Shown: positions 21,733 through 33,014 of the stretch, piece by piece
Numbering within the stretch: position 1 is the first letter of the stretch
How the letters are laid out: every line of letters begins with the position of its first letter
Source of the DNA: Endocalyx cinctus
Lineage: Eukaryota; Ascomycota; Sordariomycetes; Amphisphaeriales; Apiosporaceae
Length of the DNA stretch: 64,000 nucleotides
Assembly: GCA_001600455.1 (NCBI GenBank)
Contig: BCKC01000007.1
Coordinates: 1,180,019 to 1,244,018 of the forward strand
Reading direction: 5' to 3'
Position numbers and translations under genes: made by a program
Notes under the pieces: model-generated
What the model saw: only the letters and a program-made list of their open reading frames with translations
Databases searched by the model: none
Told to the model about the DNA's origin: nothing

Positions 21733-24700
21733 AGCCCCCGAAAAAAAAAAATATTACTGAATTGGACCCGAACCAGTTTTCCGCAAAATTGACAAGGTAT
21801 ACCTTGGGGGGTGAAGGGGGGGGGAGAATCTAAGCGATATCATCCAATGAGATGATGTAAGAAAACAGATAAATTCAAAAATAATATAATAATAAAAAGC
21901 TTAAAGTATCTATACAGTGTATAAAATATACTACCTAATACATAAGTAAACCCATTTTTGAAAAATTTATATTATTAATGTCCGAGTCCTTCAACAATAT
22001 ACCACGTAACTTCACACGCTACATTACTGGGTTTAGTTTTAGTGCAGAGTCTTACTTACACCCGTGGACTCTACACAGTAGCGTATTGTACACTATTCTA
22101 GATGTGTGTATAAGTCTTTTTCCGTCGATTACATCCCTTGGTAATATGTATGTATTATGAAGTCTATTATTAAATACGCCTCTGACGTATTAATTCTGTA
22201 AATAAATAAATACTTGTAAATACAGAGACATCTATAGATAAGTTTATTATGATATGTAAAAGATAAACTTATATGTATGCTAAAGATGTTGTCAGAGTCT
22301 ACTCCGAATACTCTGTATACCTAATGTCCACAGACTAACAGAGTAATTACCGTAAGTAGTCTACAGTTGTAATGGATGCCCATAGTGTATTATATATTGT
22401 ATTGTCTCCCTTTGCTCGAAAATGCACACCCACACACGACACAGAAGCATACACATACACACTACACTTCCATATACACTTTACTTACCGACAACATATT
22501 TATCTAACCTAAAATATATTTCAAACCCGAACCACTTCCTCGATCACAATTAAAGAAATATCTTGGCAAATGGTTTTGAAAGAGAGGAAAAAAAAAAAAT
22601 CTAATACACGTTGAATGAAAGACGCAATCTAATAATCTAACCCACAAGAATCCATACCCGGATGTTCCATAACAAGTAATTCTTAAGATATTTTCACTAA
22701 CTAAACTAACTAGTCTAAGAAGTAAGCTAACCTGAAAACGGTAGGACATACGTCGCTTGTTCCTTCATGCAAAAATTCTTAGCAATAAAACAATAAAACA
22801 TCGTAGTCACCCCAGGTTCCCTTGTTCCCCCCCCTTGTCGCATTCAACGCATTCAACACAATTGATTCTTCCAATTCTTCCACCCCCTTTGAGATGAGTG
22901 GCAAAATAAAATGGGTCAGAAACAGAAGATTGACGAATCGAATGAAGGACTGTTACGAGGAAGGAGGATCTTTTTCCTTACCTGACAAATGAGAGCCTCA
23001 ATAACCACCAATGATAGGTGATAACATGATACCTGAACATTTTTTTAACCCTCATACGATGTTACCATACACCTCATCTCTTTCGCAGTACAGTAATCCT
23101 AGTTCGTTTATTTCTCTGTCTGTCCCTCTCTATCTCTATCTCTCCGTCTCTCTCTTCTCTATCCTCTTTTTTTCTTTTCTTCTTTTTCTTTCTCCTTTCT
23201 TTTTCTTTTCTTGAAAAAATATGCAGCCTCAAAACACTTTCTCAATAAAGTTTTGATCAAATAATTTTAAATATAAAGACGCATTATCAACAGAAAACAA
23301 GAGGACTTAGTAGGTGTCAGGATCGTAAGCTGAGCCGATGTTGGTTGTCGGACCGGTTGAATGTTGCTGCCACGTTACGTCATTTACTTTGATAAAAATG
23401 TCACTGGTTGACTGGGGCTTGCTCCAAAATCTTCAAAAGTCTTTCAAAAGTCTTCACCCAGTGTATCAAAGTTGAAACGAAACCGTACGGTTTGTTTGGG
23501 AGACTAAGACCAAAGCGGTAATATCCTATTGCGCCCGTTGTATACTGTGTGCGGACTGTATCAATCACGTTTCCCTTTGTATGATCAATCACTTTCGGAT
23601 CGCGATCAAGACTGAAGAGATGTTTTTTTCTTTGGTATGTTATGGGAACGGATATATCCAATGGATAAGAACTAAATTTACCACTTCATCCGTCACGTCC
23701 AATCCGATACATATCAGTTATACGGAGATCGTAAAATTCAATACGAAAGTAAGGTTTGATTCTCAAACTTAGTTTTCCTTTCTTTTGTATCCCTTCGTTA
23801 CCACTGGGCAGTCGTCTATATGTACATATCCATAGTATGTATTAGTGTAATCGCGTAATGGCTAGACGCGATCCTGACAAGTTCGTGTGCCTGATGACGC
23901 ATTTTGTCGCAGGTGGCGTCTCCCCACCAAAAATAAGTACTGTGTATGGATATATCCATTACCGAATCCACTCCTTCGTTCCAGGACGTAATGCTATCTT
24001 CGAGTTTAGATATTACATACTATGTATATGTAGATACCGTAGATAGGATATGTATATTCCTATACTCCGTACATTCAGCCTCATTCTAAATTCAGAAGAG
24101 TATATCCAGTCAAAATCTTACCATGATATGTATACGTATGTATAAATCCTAAGGAATGTAAATGTCCACTTTATCGATGTTAGCCTTAATCTCATCAACA
24201 TACCAAAATATTCCCTCGTCAATATCTCAACTATCCCATCCCATAGTACTGTACGATAAGTAGACTTAAAAGATTGATGGCTGCAAAGCAATTCGTCAGC
24301 CGATCTTATTGCCGACCGTCATCGAGATCCAATGAATGTAAAGTTTCGCAAGAAGTACTTGATCATCTCGTTTTGCAGATTCGGAGTTAACTACCAGACC
24401 AATCATTTACTAGAAACGAGGCGATGTAGCGCGATAATTAATTGCTTGTAGGCACGCCGCGATACGACGCCCTATGCGCGAGTCAATAAGACGCACCCAA
24501 GAAATCGGAGTAGGTTAATTTATATCTACTCTATTCAGAAGCTGGAATTGAAATACGCTTCTTGAGTCGAGCACATTTAACTCGGGAGAAAAAAAAAAAC
24601 CACGATACAACCATAAGATAATACTGTAGATATCCATATGATCAAGATCCGATGGGAATCGGTACTTGAGATAAGTTCAGATTTAAAGTGAAACCGCGAT

Positions 24701-25329
24701 TTCTGACACAGATGATCCTAGACAGAAGTGAAGACGATATACACTACTTTTCCAAAGTAGTACGGCCAAGCTCGACGGACTCCTTCGACTTCTTCCCCTT
24801 CCGCGCACCATTCATAAGCATCTAGATTAGTGAGAAAGGAATTGTACATCACATCCGATGAGATTACGAAGAGCTTTACCTCATCGCCATAGATTAGACC
24901 CGTGATTCATCTACCCTATGCGTATTTCACCCTCGTCAAAAACATTCACATACCTGATATCGACAAAATATGATCAGTTTTCACAGTAAGAACTCAGTAA
25001 TATATAATAATGTCAAATAAGGAGTGTGACATTTAATCAATTCATAATGATTGGGTGATTACCTATTTGGTAGCTACGAAAAGTGGAGACTTTCATAGGT
25101 GCTTATCGGCCCAGACAATCAATCTGATAAGCTATGTTTTGGTGGAGTTTTCCATATTGAAGATTATTAATTTTTGTTTTATCTAGAACTAAAAATCTGC
25201 ATATTACCACCAAAAAAAAAAAAAAGGACATAGCAAGCGATCAATCGAGATCACCCCGATCTACCCATTTTCTTCTCGGAAATAATCTCGAGTAACAAAC
25301 CGGGATTTGACAAAAGGAAAAGAAAAGCA

Positions 25330-25608
25330 ATGGCTCAAGGCGCACCCAAGAAACTGTCGGTCCCCAAACCCAAACCTCAGGGCGCCAAGACAAAAAAGGG
25401 TGCCCGTGTCGCGAAACCGAAGAAGGGAAAGGGGTCCTCGGCCGCCGACAAGATGCAGAAGAAGCTGTCGGCCGGACTCGTAGCCAAGACGGAGAAGCTT
25501 CTGGGAGAAAGAGCTGGACACCTCGAGCTCATCGGAAAGGGGAAGAAGGCTCGCGGCGAGAATAAAGACGACAAGAAGAACGCAGGCGGATCGAGGAAAT
25601 TCGGGTGA
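25330..25608 (+). CDS. Small basic DUF2462-family protein (L10K/C19orf53-like)
   Basis: This is an intronless 92-aa protein. It is extremely Lys/Ala/Gly-rich: MAQGAPKKLSVPKPKPQGAK, then KKGARVAKPKKGKG, the helix MQKKLSAGLVAKTEKLLGER, LELIGKGKKARGENK and a tail ending GGSRKFG. The pattern of MAQG start, KKGAR..KPKK and a final amphipathic helix fits DUF2462, the family of human C19orf53 (Leydig cell tumour 10 kDa protein), whose function is unclear. The composition suggests a nucleolar or RNA-associated location, which is inference. Codons are G/C-ending unlike the surrounding AT-rich DNA, supporting a real gene. ATG 25330 follows an AAAAGAAAAGCA leader, a good fungal start context. The reverse-strand frames over it are shadows. 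Confidence 0.85.
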   Translation: MAQGAPKKLSVPKPKPQGAKTKKGARVAKPKKGKGSSAADKMQKKLSAGLVAKTEKLLGERAGHLELIGKGKKARGENKDDKKNAGGSRKFG

Positions 25609-26448
25609 ATTTTCGACAGCAGAAGAACGGATAGGATAAGAGATTTAATTGAAGACTTAAAAAAAATCACGAAGATGGTTGGGTGGACAGCGCATACCCC
25701 TCCGAATAGCGCCAGCGCAAATCACAACTACCTACCAAAGAGTTCGTCAAGATAAAAAGATGCCGGACGTGTCTGCCCATGTTGCCCGCTTCTACGTTTG
25801 TTGCTCTCTCAAACTCCTTGAGGGCACATAAAAGAGCTTTACTGAGCGACTGAGTTTGCTATAGCCACGAAGACCCGAGATCGTTGAAGATTGTGGAGTA
25901 TATCAATCGAGCAATGATTTAGCCAAAAACAAATGCATCTACGAGCTAAATCGCATGGGGTGTGAAGAGAATCACCGGGTTTATGCCGTTAACGTCGATG
26001 AAGATACACGGTCAAACTAGAGGAGTTCGTACACCAGATCAGATGCATCTAGTTGTCCTTGATTCATTAGGATACACCACCTGATACGGAAATCATCTCT
26101 ATATCATCATAAGTTAATACCGTATCTTTAAACTTCTCTGTAAACACAAAAAAAAAAATCATAATCATACTAAGTCATTAGTAATGCTACCAACTCTAGC
26201 TATAAATTTTCCAGGGTGATTTTTCTGTAATGCTAACTATCCACCAAAATTATATGCACAAGATGGATATCCGTCTTTATCTAAGCAAGGACATCCACGC
26301 CGAGGTCTATTTTGATACTTCATCTCTTGATCCCCGCAAACACGACAATCTGAAATGAGAAAAGTTTATCGCATGACCATTAGGAAATGAACCCCAATGT
26401 CACGGTCTCGTATAAGGTGCTATAACTACAAGTGAGAATTCCGTTGCT
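25609..26448. other. Convergent 3' spacer
   Basis: AT-rich DNA lies between the DUF2462 gene (+) and the MFS transporter (-). I see no gene, repeat or RNA in it. Confidence 0.5.
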
Positions 26449-28424
26449 TTATTTTTCTGCCTTGCCATTGCCCTGACCTGCCTCCACATCGGCGGGGTTA
26501 TCGCCCTCCTTCTTCTCGGCCTGGTCGTTTCCCTTGAGGCTCTTCCACTCGAGACCGAACGCGCCCAGAGCGCTGAGGGTCACGAGGATCAGCAGCATCC
26601 GCCAGACCTGGCGCAAGCCGCCGTCGTAGCTGCTCACGACGGCCGCGACGACGCCGGCGGACTCGTCCTCCCCTGGAAACGTCCGAGCCAGCGCGTCCCG
26701 GAGCTCGCCGGCGCCGATCGAGACCACGACGGCCGGGTCGAGCCGGGGCGCGCGGACGGCGAGCTCGGCGAGCAGGGCGCCCTCGAACAGGCTCTGGCCG
26801 ACGGCGAGAAAGACGGTGCCGCCGAGGGTCTGCGCCAGCAGCATCGCGGACGTGCCGATCGGGATGTCCGCCCGCGCGAGCACCGTCTGCGACGCGTAGA
26901 TCCCCGCGTTCAAGCCGAGGCCGGTGCCGGTGCCGAGGACGATCAGGACCCCGACCCAGTACCCCGTCGGCGTGGACGCGACGAAGCGGGAGATCAGCCC
27001 GCCGCCTGCGGCGAACACGACGAGCCCGAGGTACGTGGAGGGGATGTAGGAGCCCGTTTTTGTCGACTGGCATTTGGGATTTGAGCGTTTTAAGTTAGAA
27101 AAAGACTTTTTTTTTTTAATGTAACGAGAATAAAACTTACGATTATCCCGGAGATGAGGCAGAATATGATCATGGCGACGGAATAAGCTAGATAATTAAC
27201 CCCCGACTGCTGCGGGTTGTAGCCCTTGACGGCCTGGAACCAGATGGGGAGGTAGTAAGCCAAGCTGAACATGACGGCGCCGATGGAAAAGATGTGGAAA
27301 AGGCCCGCGGCGATCGATCTCTGGGTTATGATCCGCGGCGGGAGAGTGGCTCGGTCTCCCCGGACGGCCTGCATGGCGCACCAGACGATAAAGGTGACTC
27401 CGAAAATAACGAGAAGGAGGATCATCCTCCAGTTATTCCAGGAGTACCCGGAGCCACGCCATTGTAAGGCTAACAGGAGCGACATGATCGAGGGTATAAA
27501 TATCAGCGTCCCTTCTATGTCGAGATTCTTGAGATGTTCCTTAAAGCTTGACGACACGGTGGGAGTGGGTATGTTGAGAAGACATACGATGGCCACGAAC
27601 GAAACGGCCCCGAGGGGCAGATTGATATAAAAACACCAACCTAACGACGGATGAGAAATTGAGTAAGCGGGGGAAACCAGAAATACATATGATAAATATC
27701 CTAAGGGCAGTAGAGGGGTAAAAAAAAAGAGAGCCTTAACTTACGCCACGTAACATGATCGGTGAAAGCGCCTCCCAACGTCGGGGCGATGGCGGCAGAG
27801 ACGCCCAAGACGGAAGTGACGATGCCGCTGGTCCTGGGGCGGTCCCTCAGCGAGGTGACGGAGGCGATGATGACGAAGGAGCCGGTGGACACGCCGGAGC
27901 CGCCGGCGCCGGCGATGGCGCGACCGAGGATGAGGGCGAGCGAGTTGGGCGCCGCGGCGCAGATGGCGGAGCCGACCTCGAAGATCAGGAGCGCGACGAC
28001 GAACGTCCACTTCGTCGACGCCCGCGTGAAGACCTTGCCCCAGAAGAGCTGGAAGGCGCAGGTCGTCAGCAGGTAGACCGACCCGTACCACCCCCCGTCG
28101 TCCAGGGAGTGGAACTCGGACGTGATCTCCGGCACCGCCGTGCCTATTATGGCCTTATCCTATATCGTCGCACCCGATTCACGTTAGTCATTTCTTCCCA
28201 CGCCCTCTTTTCCGGCGGGTGGATTGGTTCTGGGTGAAGGTCGTTTAAAAAGCAGCTGGCTTCTTCATGCGTACCAGAGATATGCATATTACAGCAAGAG
28301 TCACTCCCGTCAAGATGGACCAGAACCGCCACCCCTTAGGGTACTCGGGCTCCTTTCCTGCCGAAGGCTCTTGAGTATTAGGTAACGTTGCGACTATAGC
28401 CTCCTTGTCTTTTACCGATGCCAT
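26449..28424 (-). CDS. MFS transporter, 14-TM drug/toxin exporter type (DHA2)
   Basis: Four exons fit: 28424-28275, 28159-27745, 27640-27141 and 27066-26449, giving 560 aa with all phases agreeing. A polar N-terminus (MASVKDKEAIVATLPNTQEP) leads into TM1 (GWRFWSILTGVTLAVICISL). The DHA2 motif D1-like SLDKAIIGTAVPEI crosses the first intron. Then come GGWYGSVYLLTTCAFQLFWG, motif A-like GRAIAGAGGSGVSTGSF, and motif C-like GIVTSVLGVSAAIAPTLGGA. Next is the characteristic WRWCFYINLPLGA, which is split by intron 2. The later helices include YYLPIWFQAVKGYNPQQSGV and GLGLNAGIYASQTVLARADI. The C-terminus is charged and cytosolic. Relatives in filamentous fungi export mycotoxins or drugs from the plasma membrane by proton antiport. 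The substrate here is unknown. The gene is divergent from a Zn2Cys6 regulator 806 bp away, suggesting local control. Exons 2 and 4 are much more GC-rich than exon 3. Confidence 0.93.
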
Positions 28425-29230
28425 GAGAGCGAATCACAAATAAATTTCTAAACAAATGAGAGTTGTTGTTGAGAGGGAGAGAGATGGGATTTAGTATGAA
28501 CCCCCTTCTCAGTTGATTTACAGTTAACCTAAACTCTTTGGTAAGATGACGAGCACAGTTGTTTTCATACAGAGAAGTGAATATGATAGTCATGGTCACG
28601 ATTGATTTTGCCACTTTGGAAAAGTATGATATATAATTAATTACCTATCACTGAATAAACAAACTGATGTCGTTTACATGTCCACCGTACCTGTATAGTA
28701 AGTTGACCACGTCGTGTGTTGCTATGTCTGGCTCTTTCGACTAGATCTGAATCACAAACAAATAATAAGACGCGTCGTCGAGGATGGCACTAGATAATCT
28801 ACTATGGTCATCGCGAGCCTCAAAGGTTAACTCACGCTCTCAGATGTCTGTGTCATCGGGATGATTCCTGCCCGGTTATGTTTTAGAGAGGAATACGAGA
28901 TAGTTTTTTATAGGTAGACTTATTAGTTTTAGGTACGTCGAAGTGGGTTAAATTGTGTCCGACTTACAAGAATAGAATCATGATTAAATGATAGAGCGGG
29001 ATAGTGCGTAATGATAATATACATTTGTGTCGTATAGAATTTTGCAGTATAACTAAGTATCTATTATCCCCGGTATAACTCCGAATAACCCCTTCCTCCT
29101 TATTCTTAATCCGAGCTTACCAAATATATAGCATTTCACCCATCTTCTCCCGTCGTTCAAGTCTTTCTCTTTTTAATTCAAAATCCAAGCGGGATAGCGC
29201 TGGAATAGTGTCTCGATCCCATTCGGAATT
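28425..29230. promoter_or_regulatory. Shared divergent promoter, MFS exporter / Zn2Cys6 regulator
   Basis: This 806-bp AT-rich region lies between the two starts. A 13-bp element, AGCGGGATAGYGC, occurs twice in the same orientation, at 28995-29007 and 29188-29200, with one mismatch. CCGGTATAACTCCG lies at about 29068-29081. Repeated GC-containing elements in an AT-rich divergent promoter are candidates for the neighbouring regulator's binding sites. Confidence 0.5.
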
Positions 29231-31618
29231 ATGTCTGAGCGTAGTAAATATCGCACGGGTAGCCCGCCACGACGACCTAGAGCCTGTCTCCCCTGTACTA
29301 AGGCCAAAACCCGATGCAACTTCGAAGGAAATATAGCGGGAAATGGATGCAGCAGGTACTCTTCTATATATACATTTGTCCCGGGGTCTTCTTGGACCCC
29401 CTTAATGTTTTATCTAGTTCCGTGGCTAATAAAAACTCCGATAGGTGCCGAAGGCTGAATGTGGAATGTATACCCCAGACGACTAAAAGTATAAGGAGGC
29501 CAAGGCAGTTGAAAGTAACCCCTAAGTATGGTACCACCCACATGCTGAGATCGATATATTATATCAAACTCACTGACAATTTTTTGTAATTATCTGAGGC
29601 TATCGAGACTGACGATATTTATAGTGACTTACAAAACGGGCCAGATAATGACCCGGCGCCCCGATATGATAACCATCCATTGATGCCTAGGGTAGAACCG
29701 CAGACCTACGGTTCTATTGATAATGTGCCTTCAAATCTATTCAGTAGCATTTCTCTCAACATCACCCCTCCTATGATTCAAATTGATGGTGGGGATGATA
29801 GTCAGCCACAGAACCCGTCACCGTTCTCGGAGAATGTGAGCAGTGGTTCTTCGGAAGGCAGTAGGCATTATTATAACTATTCTTTACCGAATTCAAGTTC
29901 CTCAGATGGAGCTTTCTCGGGCCCCGGTTTTGGTATCACCTGGCTTCAGGCAGAAGAGGCGGTTTCTGAATTTAAAACCATATTCATTCCTCAGTTTCCT
30001 TTTGTTGCTCTGGATCACGATACCACCGCGAGACAGCTGTTTAGAGAGAAGCCGTTTCTACTGAGGACAATTATATTGAGCGCCGGAAACCTCACTCTGG
30101 GAAAGCGGAGAGAGATCCAAAAGAGCATAAATGCATACCTTGGCCAACATGTATTTGTGATGGATGAGCGGAACATTGGCATCCTCCAAGGACTGCTTAC
30201 TTATATCGTGTGGTACGTAGTATCAAACGATGCAAGGGTATATCTACTAATCATTATGTGAAGGGGAGCTCATGATTTCTACATGGATCGACGAATCACC
30301 CAGTTGATTTATCTTGCCGTCGGATATGCACACGGCCTTGGGATCACTCGGCCTCCTATGAATTCAGCCCACAAAATTAGGATTCTAACTCGCCCGGGAG
30401 ATGCCGCAGAAGCTATGTTAGGAAATAGCTTGACAAGTATAGAGGAAACCGTACACACACAGGAAGAGCGTCGTACCTTCTTGGGTTGCCACTATCTCCT
30501 CTCAGTGTAAGTAGTCATCTGTGTTATTGACCCGACATTTACCTTGATTTAGAAGCTAAGGTGTAAATGGATAGAAATTCATCGCAATTTGGCCGACAGA
30601 CCACACTGAACGGAAATTATTCGGTTCAATGTCTCGAGGCCCTCAAACGAGAGCCTACGCACTTTCAAGCAGACTTTCTCCTAGCGAAAATGCTTTACTT
30701 TCGGCAGATCGCGGAAAAAATATCCCAAGAGTTGCCTAACGTCTTCACTATAAAGCTGAATGATCACTTTACAATGGAGATGTGTAACACTATAGAATCG
30801 ATCCTCACGGAAGTAAATGGTCTATTTACCGACGTGACACGATATCATAGCAAATTCAGTAAGTGGAAATGTGATCACGTTGATGTTGATCATTTCTGAA
30901 GTACCGCTACACCCGGTTCTAACTAGTGAAACCAGCAATACTTTGGACTCTCCAAAACGCTCTTATCTTCAGGCTGTACATACCGGCGGGGTTCATGCTC
31001 ACGGCGGTCGACTCTCAACTAGCTTTGTACCAACGGCAGTGTATGCTTAGCGCCCTGAAGGCCGCGCGCACGTACTTTTCGACGCTGCTGTCCCTCAACG
31101 CCGAGGTGTTCGTGAACGCGCCCTTCACGACCTTCGCCGACATCACCTTCACGATCGTGGCGGTGTCTCGCCTCCTGATCGCCGAGATCGACGGGTGGGA
31201 CCTCGCGCACGCCAACGAGATGCTGGACCTGGGCGGGACCCTGGACCGGTTCGAGACCGCCTTCAACGCCGCGGTCGCGTGCAGGGACAAGCGGATAGCC
31301 GAGACGCTGGGCCGGTTCCCCGCGAGCTTCTCGCCGAACACGGCCGAGGACGAGAAGGCCGATCCCCTGAAGAAGTACGCGAGGAAGACGAAGATCATCA
31401 AGGCTTGGTACGAGGCGACCAAGAGGAGAGTGGCCAACGTGCCGGACCCGGATAATCTGTCGGGCAGCTACGACGACGGCAGCGGCGGTAGTAGTAGCGG
31501 CGGGGACGGCTCTTCTCACCCTTCTTTGAATCCTTCGCAGATACCTACCGGTCCCGAGGGGTCCGCGTATTTTTGGTTCGGACTCTTGGATAATGATGCT
31601 TGGAATTTTGATTTTTGA
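29231..31618 (+). CDS. Zn2Cys6 fungal transcription factor
   Basis: Six exons fit: 29231-29355, 29445-29514, 29599-30212, 30264-30506, 30575-30858 and 30927-31618, giving 675 aa in consistent phase. The zinc cluster begins ACLPCTKAKTRC and is completed across intron 1. Cys residues are 19, 22, 29, 40, 43 and 50, a C-x2-C-x6-C-x10-C-x2-C-x6-C spacing. A basic linker (SIRRPRQLK) follows, then a Ser/Asn-rich stretch. The middle resembles the fungal-specific regulatory region: FPFVALDHDTTARQLFREKP, then LQGLLTYIVW, with MDRRITQLIYLAVGYAHGLG and RRTFLGCHYLLSV. The C-terminus is Gly/Ser/Pro-rich and ends WFGLLDNDAWNFDF, a possible acidic/aromatic activation tail. It probably controls the divergent MFS exporter, by context. 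The first five exons are AT-rich, but from about 30985 the codons become strongly GC-ending. Confidence 0.9.
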
Positions 31619-33014
31619 ATCTTGGTGCTGGTGAACTGTAAACTGGGGGGCGGATATGATTTACAAATTCGGAATTGTCACTTAATACCCCCCCATCTAC
31701 TCAATTATATCTCCCCTTTTTCTAGACTAAGCAACTCGTTCTTCTTCTTTTTTTTAATACTGTTACCCCCTTATGTGATGGTGCGCGTGGCTTCACGATC
31801 CTCTCCTCGCGTGAAAAAAAAAGTCAGCAACAATCAATTTTTATGTTGGCTTTGACGCTATCTAAACTATGATGACCGTATCTTTATTTAAATGCCTTGA
31901 TCTTTCATAGACTCCTAAAACAGTCCAAAGCATATATATATAACAACTGAATCTTAAGTAAATAGCTACAGGCTTGGCTACTCATCTACCTACAGGACAC
32001 ACGACCAGGGATATTTTTTTCTAAGCCTGGTGTAGTTCAAGTATATAAAAACAGTAGGGGGAAAAAGACAGTAAGAACCCTCACTGCCTGCTAGGTGGTG
32101 CGCAAAGTAGCTCGCACACTGGGCCAATGCGACCAAAACTTATCTACCTCTACCTGACTTCACCTATTCTTTTATACATGATAGAATCGAATATATGCCA
32201 TATCCCTACCGTTAGAAAGAGAAAGACGAGAGCATCACGACGATATTTTTAACCTTTTAATATGTCATATATTCGTAGTATAAATATATATATATATATA
32301 ACGCTATAGTACGGGTTACTTTGGCGTTAAATTCTCCCTCAAAAAAATCAGAATACAATCTTTATCTTATGCCTCTAAAGCTAAAAAAGACGTAAAAAAG
32401 AGAAAAATATATTATAATAATCCTTTTGCTTTTCTCTTTCCAACGGTATAAGTATCGTATATATCTGATTTTATTATATATGAAAGAATAGGAAGTAAAA
32501 CACGTAAGTTTTGGTGATATCGGCCCAGTGCGCGAGCTATTTTGCGCACCACTGCCGGCCTCCGTAGGTCTAAAAATGCAGTGCATACTCCAAATGACGA
32601 GATGTCCGTTTTCGTAAGAAACCCATATTTCTCATTCTGACCCACTCTGCCACTTAGAATTTCATAGGTCGGTTGATCTCACACCTCCAGCCAGAGGGGC
32701 AAGGGGGTCAACGCACTCCTTTTCAGACTTTATCGATAAGAATCGACACCACCTGTCAATCAATTGACAGCACTCACCCACCAAAAGTTACACGTAGTTA
32801 GTTGTACGTATATCAGTGATCCTTCAAGTATAGTGGAAAACACAGCTGAGATCAAGTAATTGAATAGACGAATTGACGATCGATACTCACGAAAAGAAGA
32901 CTTCCTATACGGAAAACAAATCCGAAAAGACACTCGCATTCGAAACGATTAGAGAATAAGAGAATACGATACAGAGAGGGAGGGAAAAAAAAATAAATAA
33001 AAGAGAAATCCAAG
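31619..33014. other. Intergenic spacer
   Basis: AT-rich DNA separates the Zn2Cys6 gene and coatomer epsilon, both on plus. It has an (AT)n stretch near 32285-32300 and a purine-rich leader just before 33015. I see no gene; minus-strand frames at 32362-32645 are featureless. Confidence 0.5.

Larger units (their letters stand above)
21209..25329. other. 4.1-kb intergenic region upstream of atfA and of the DUF2462 gene
   Basis: This long AT-rich spacer is shared by two divergent genes. It contains CRE-like heptamers (21380, 21726, 22183) and a pyrimidine-rich tract at about 23110-23215. A short minus-strand open frame lies at 24740-24925 with a protein-like composition (AYEWCAEGEEVEGVRRAWPY) but no start or splice support. 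Other frames (23401-23661 minus, 23858-24046 plus) have no recognisable features. Long 5' regions are common for fungal regulators, so much of this may be atfA regulatory DNA or leader. Confidence 0.5.

Noticed and set aside
30926..31618. Separate 230-aa gene starting at GTG 30926
   Set aside because: Phase and composition show this is the last exon of the Zn2Cys6 gene, joined by an A/TG split codon at 30858/30927.
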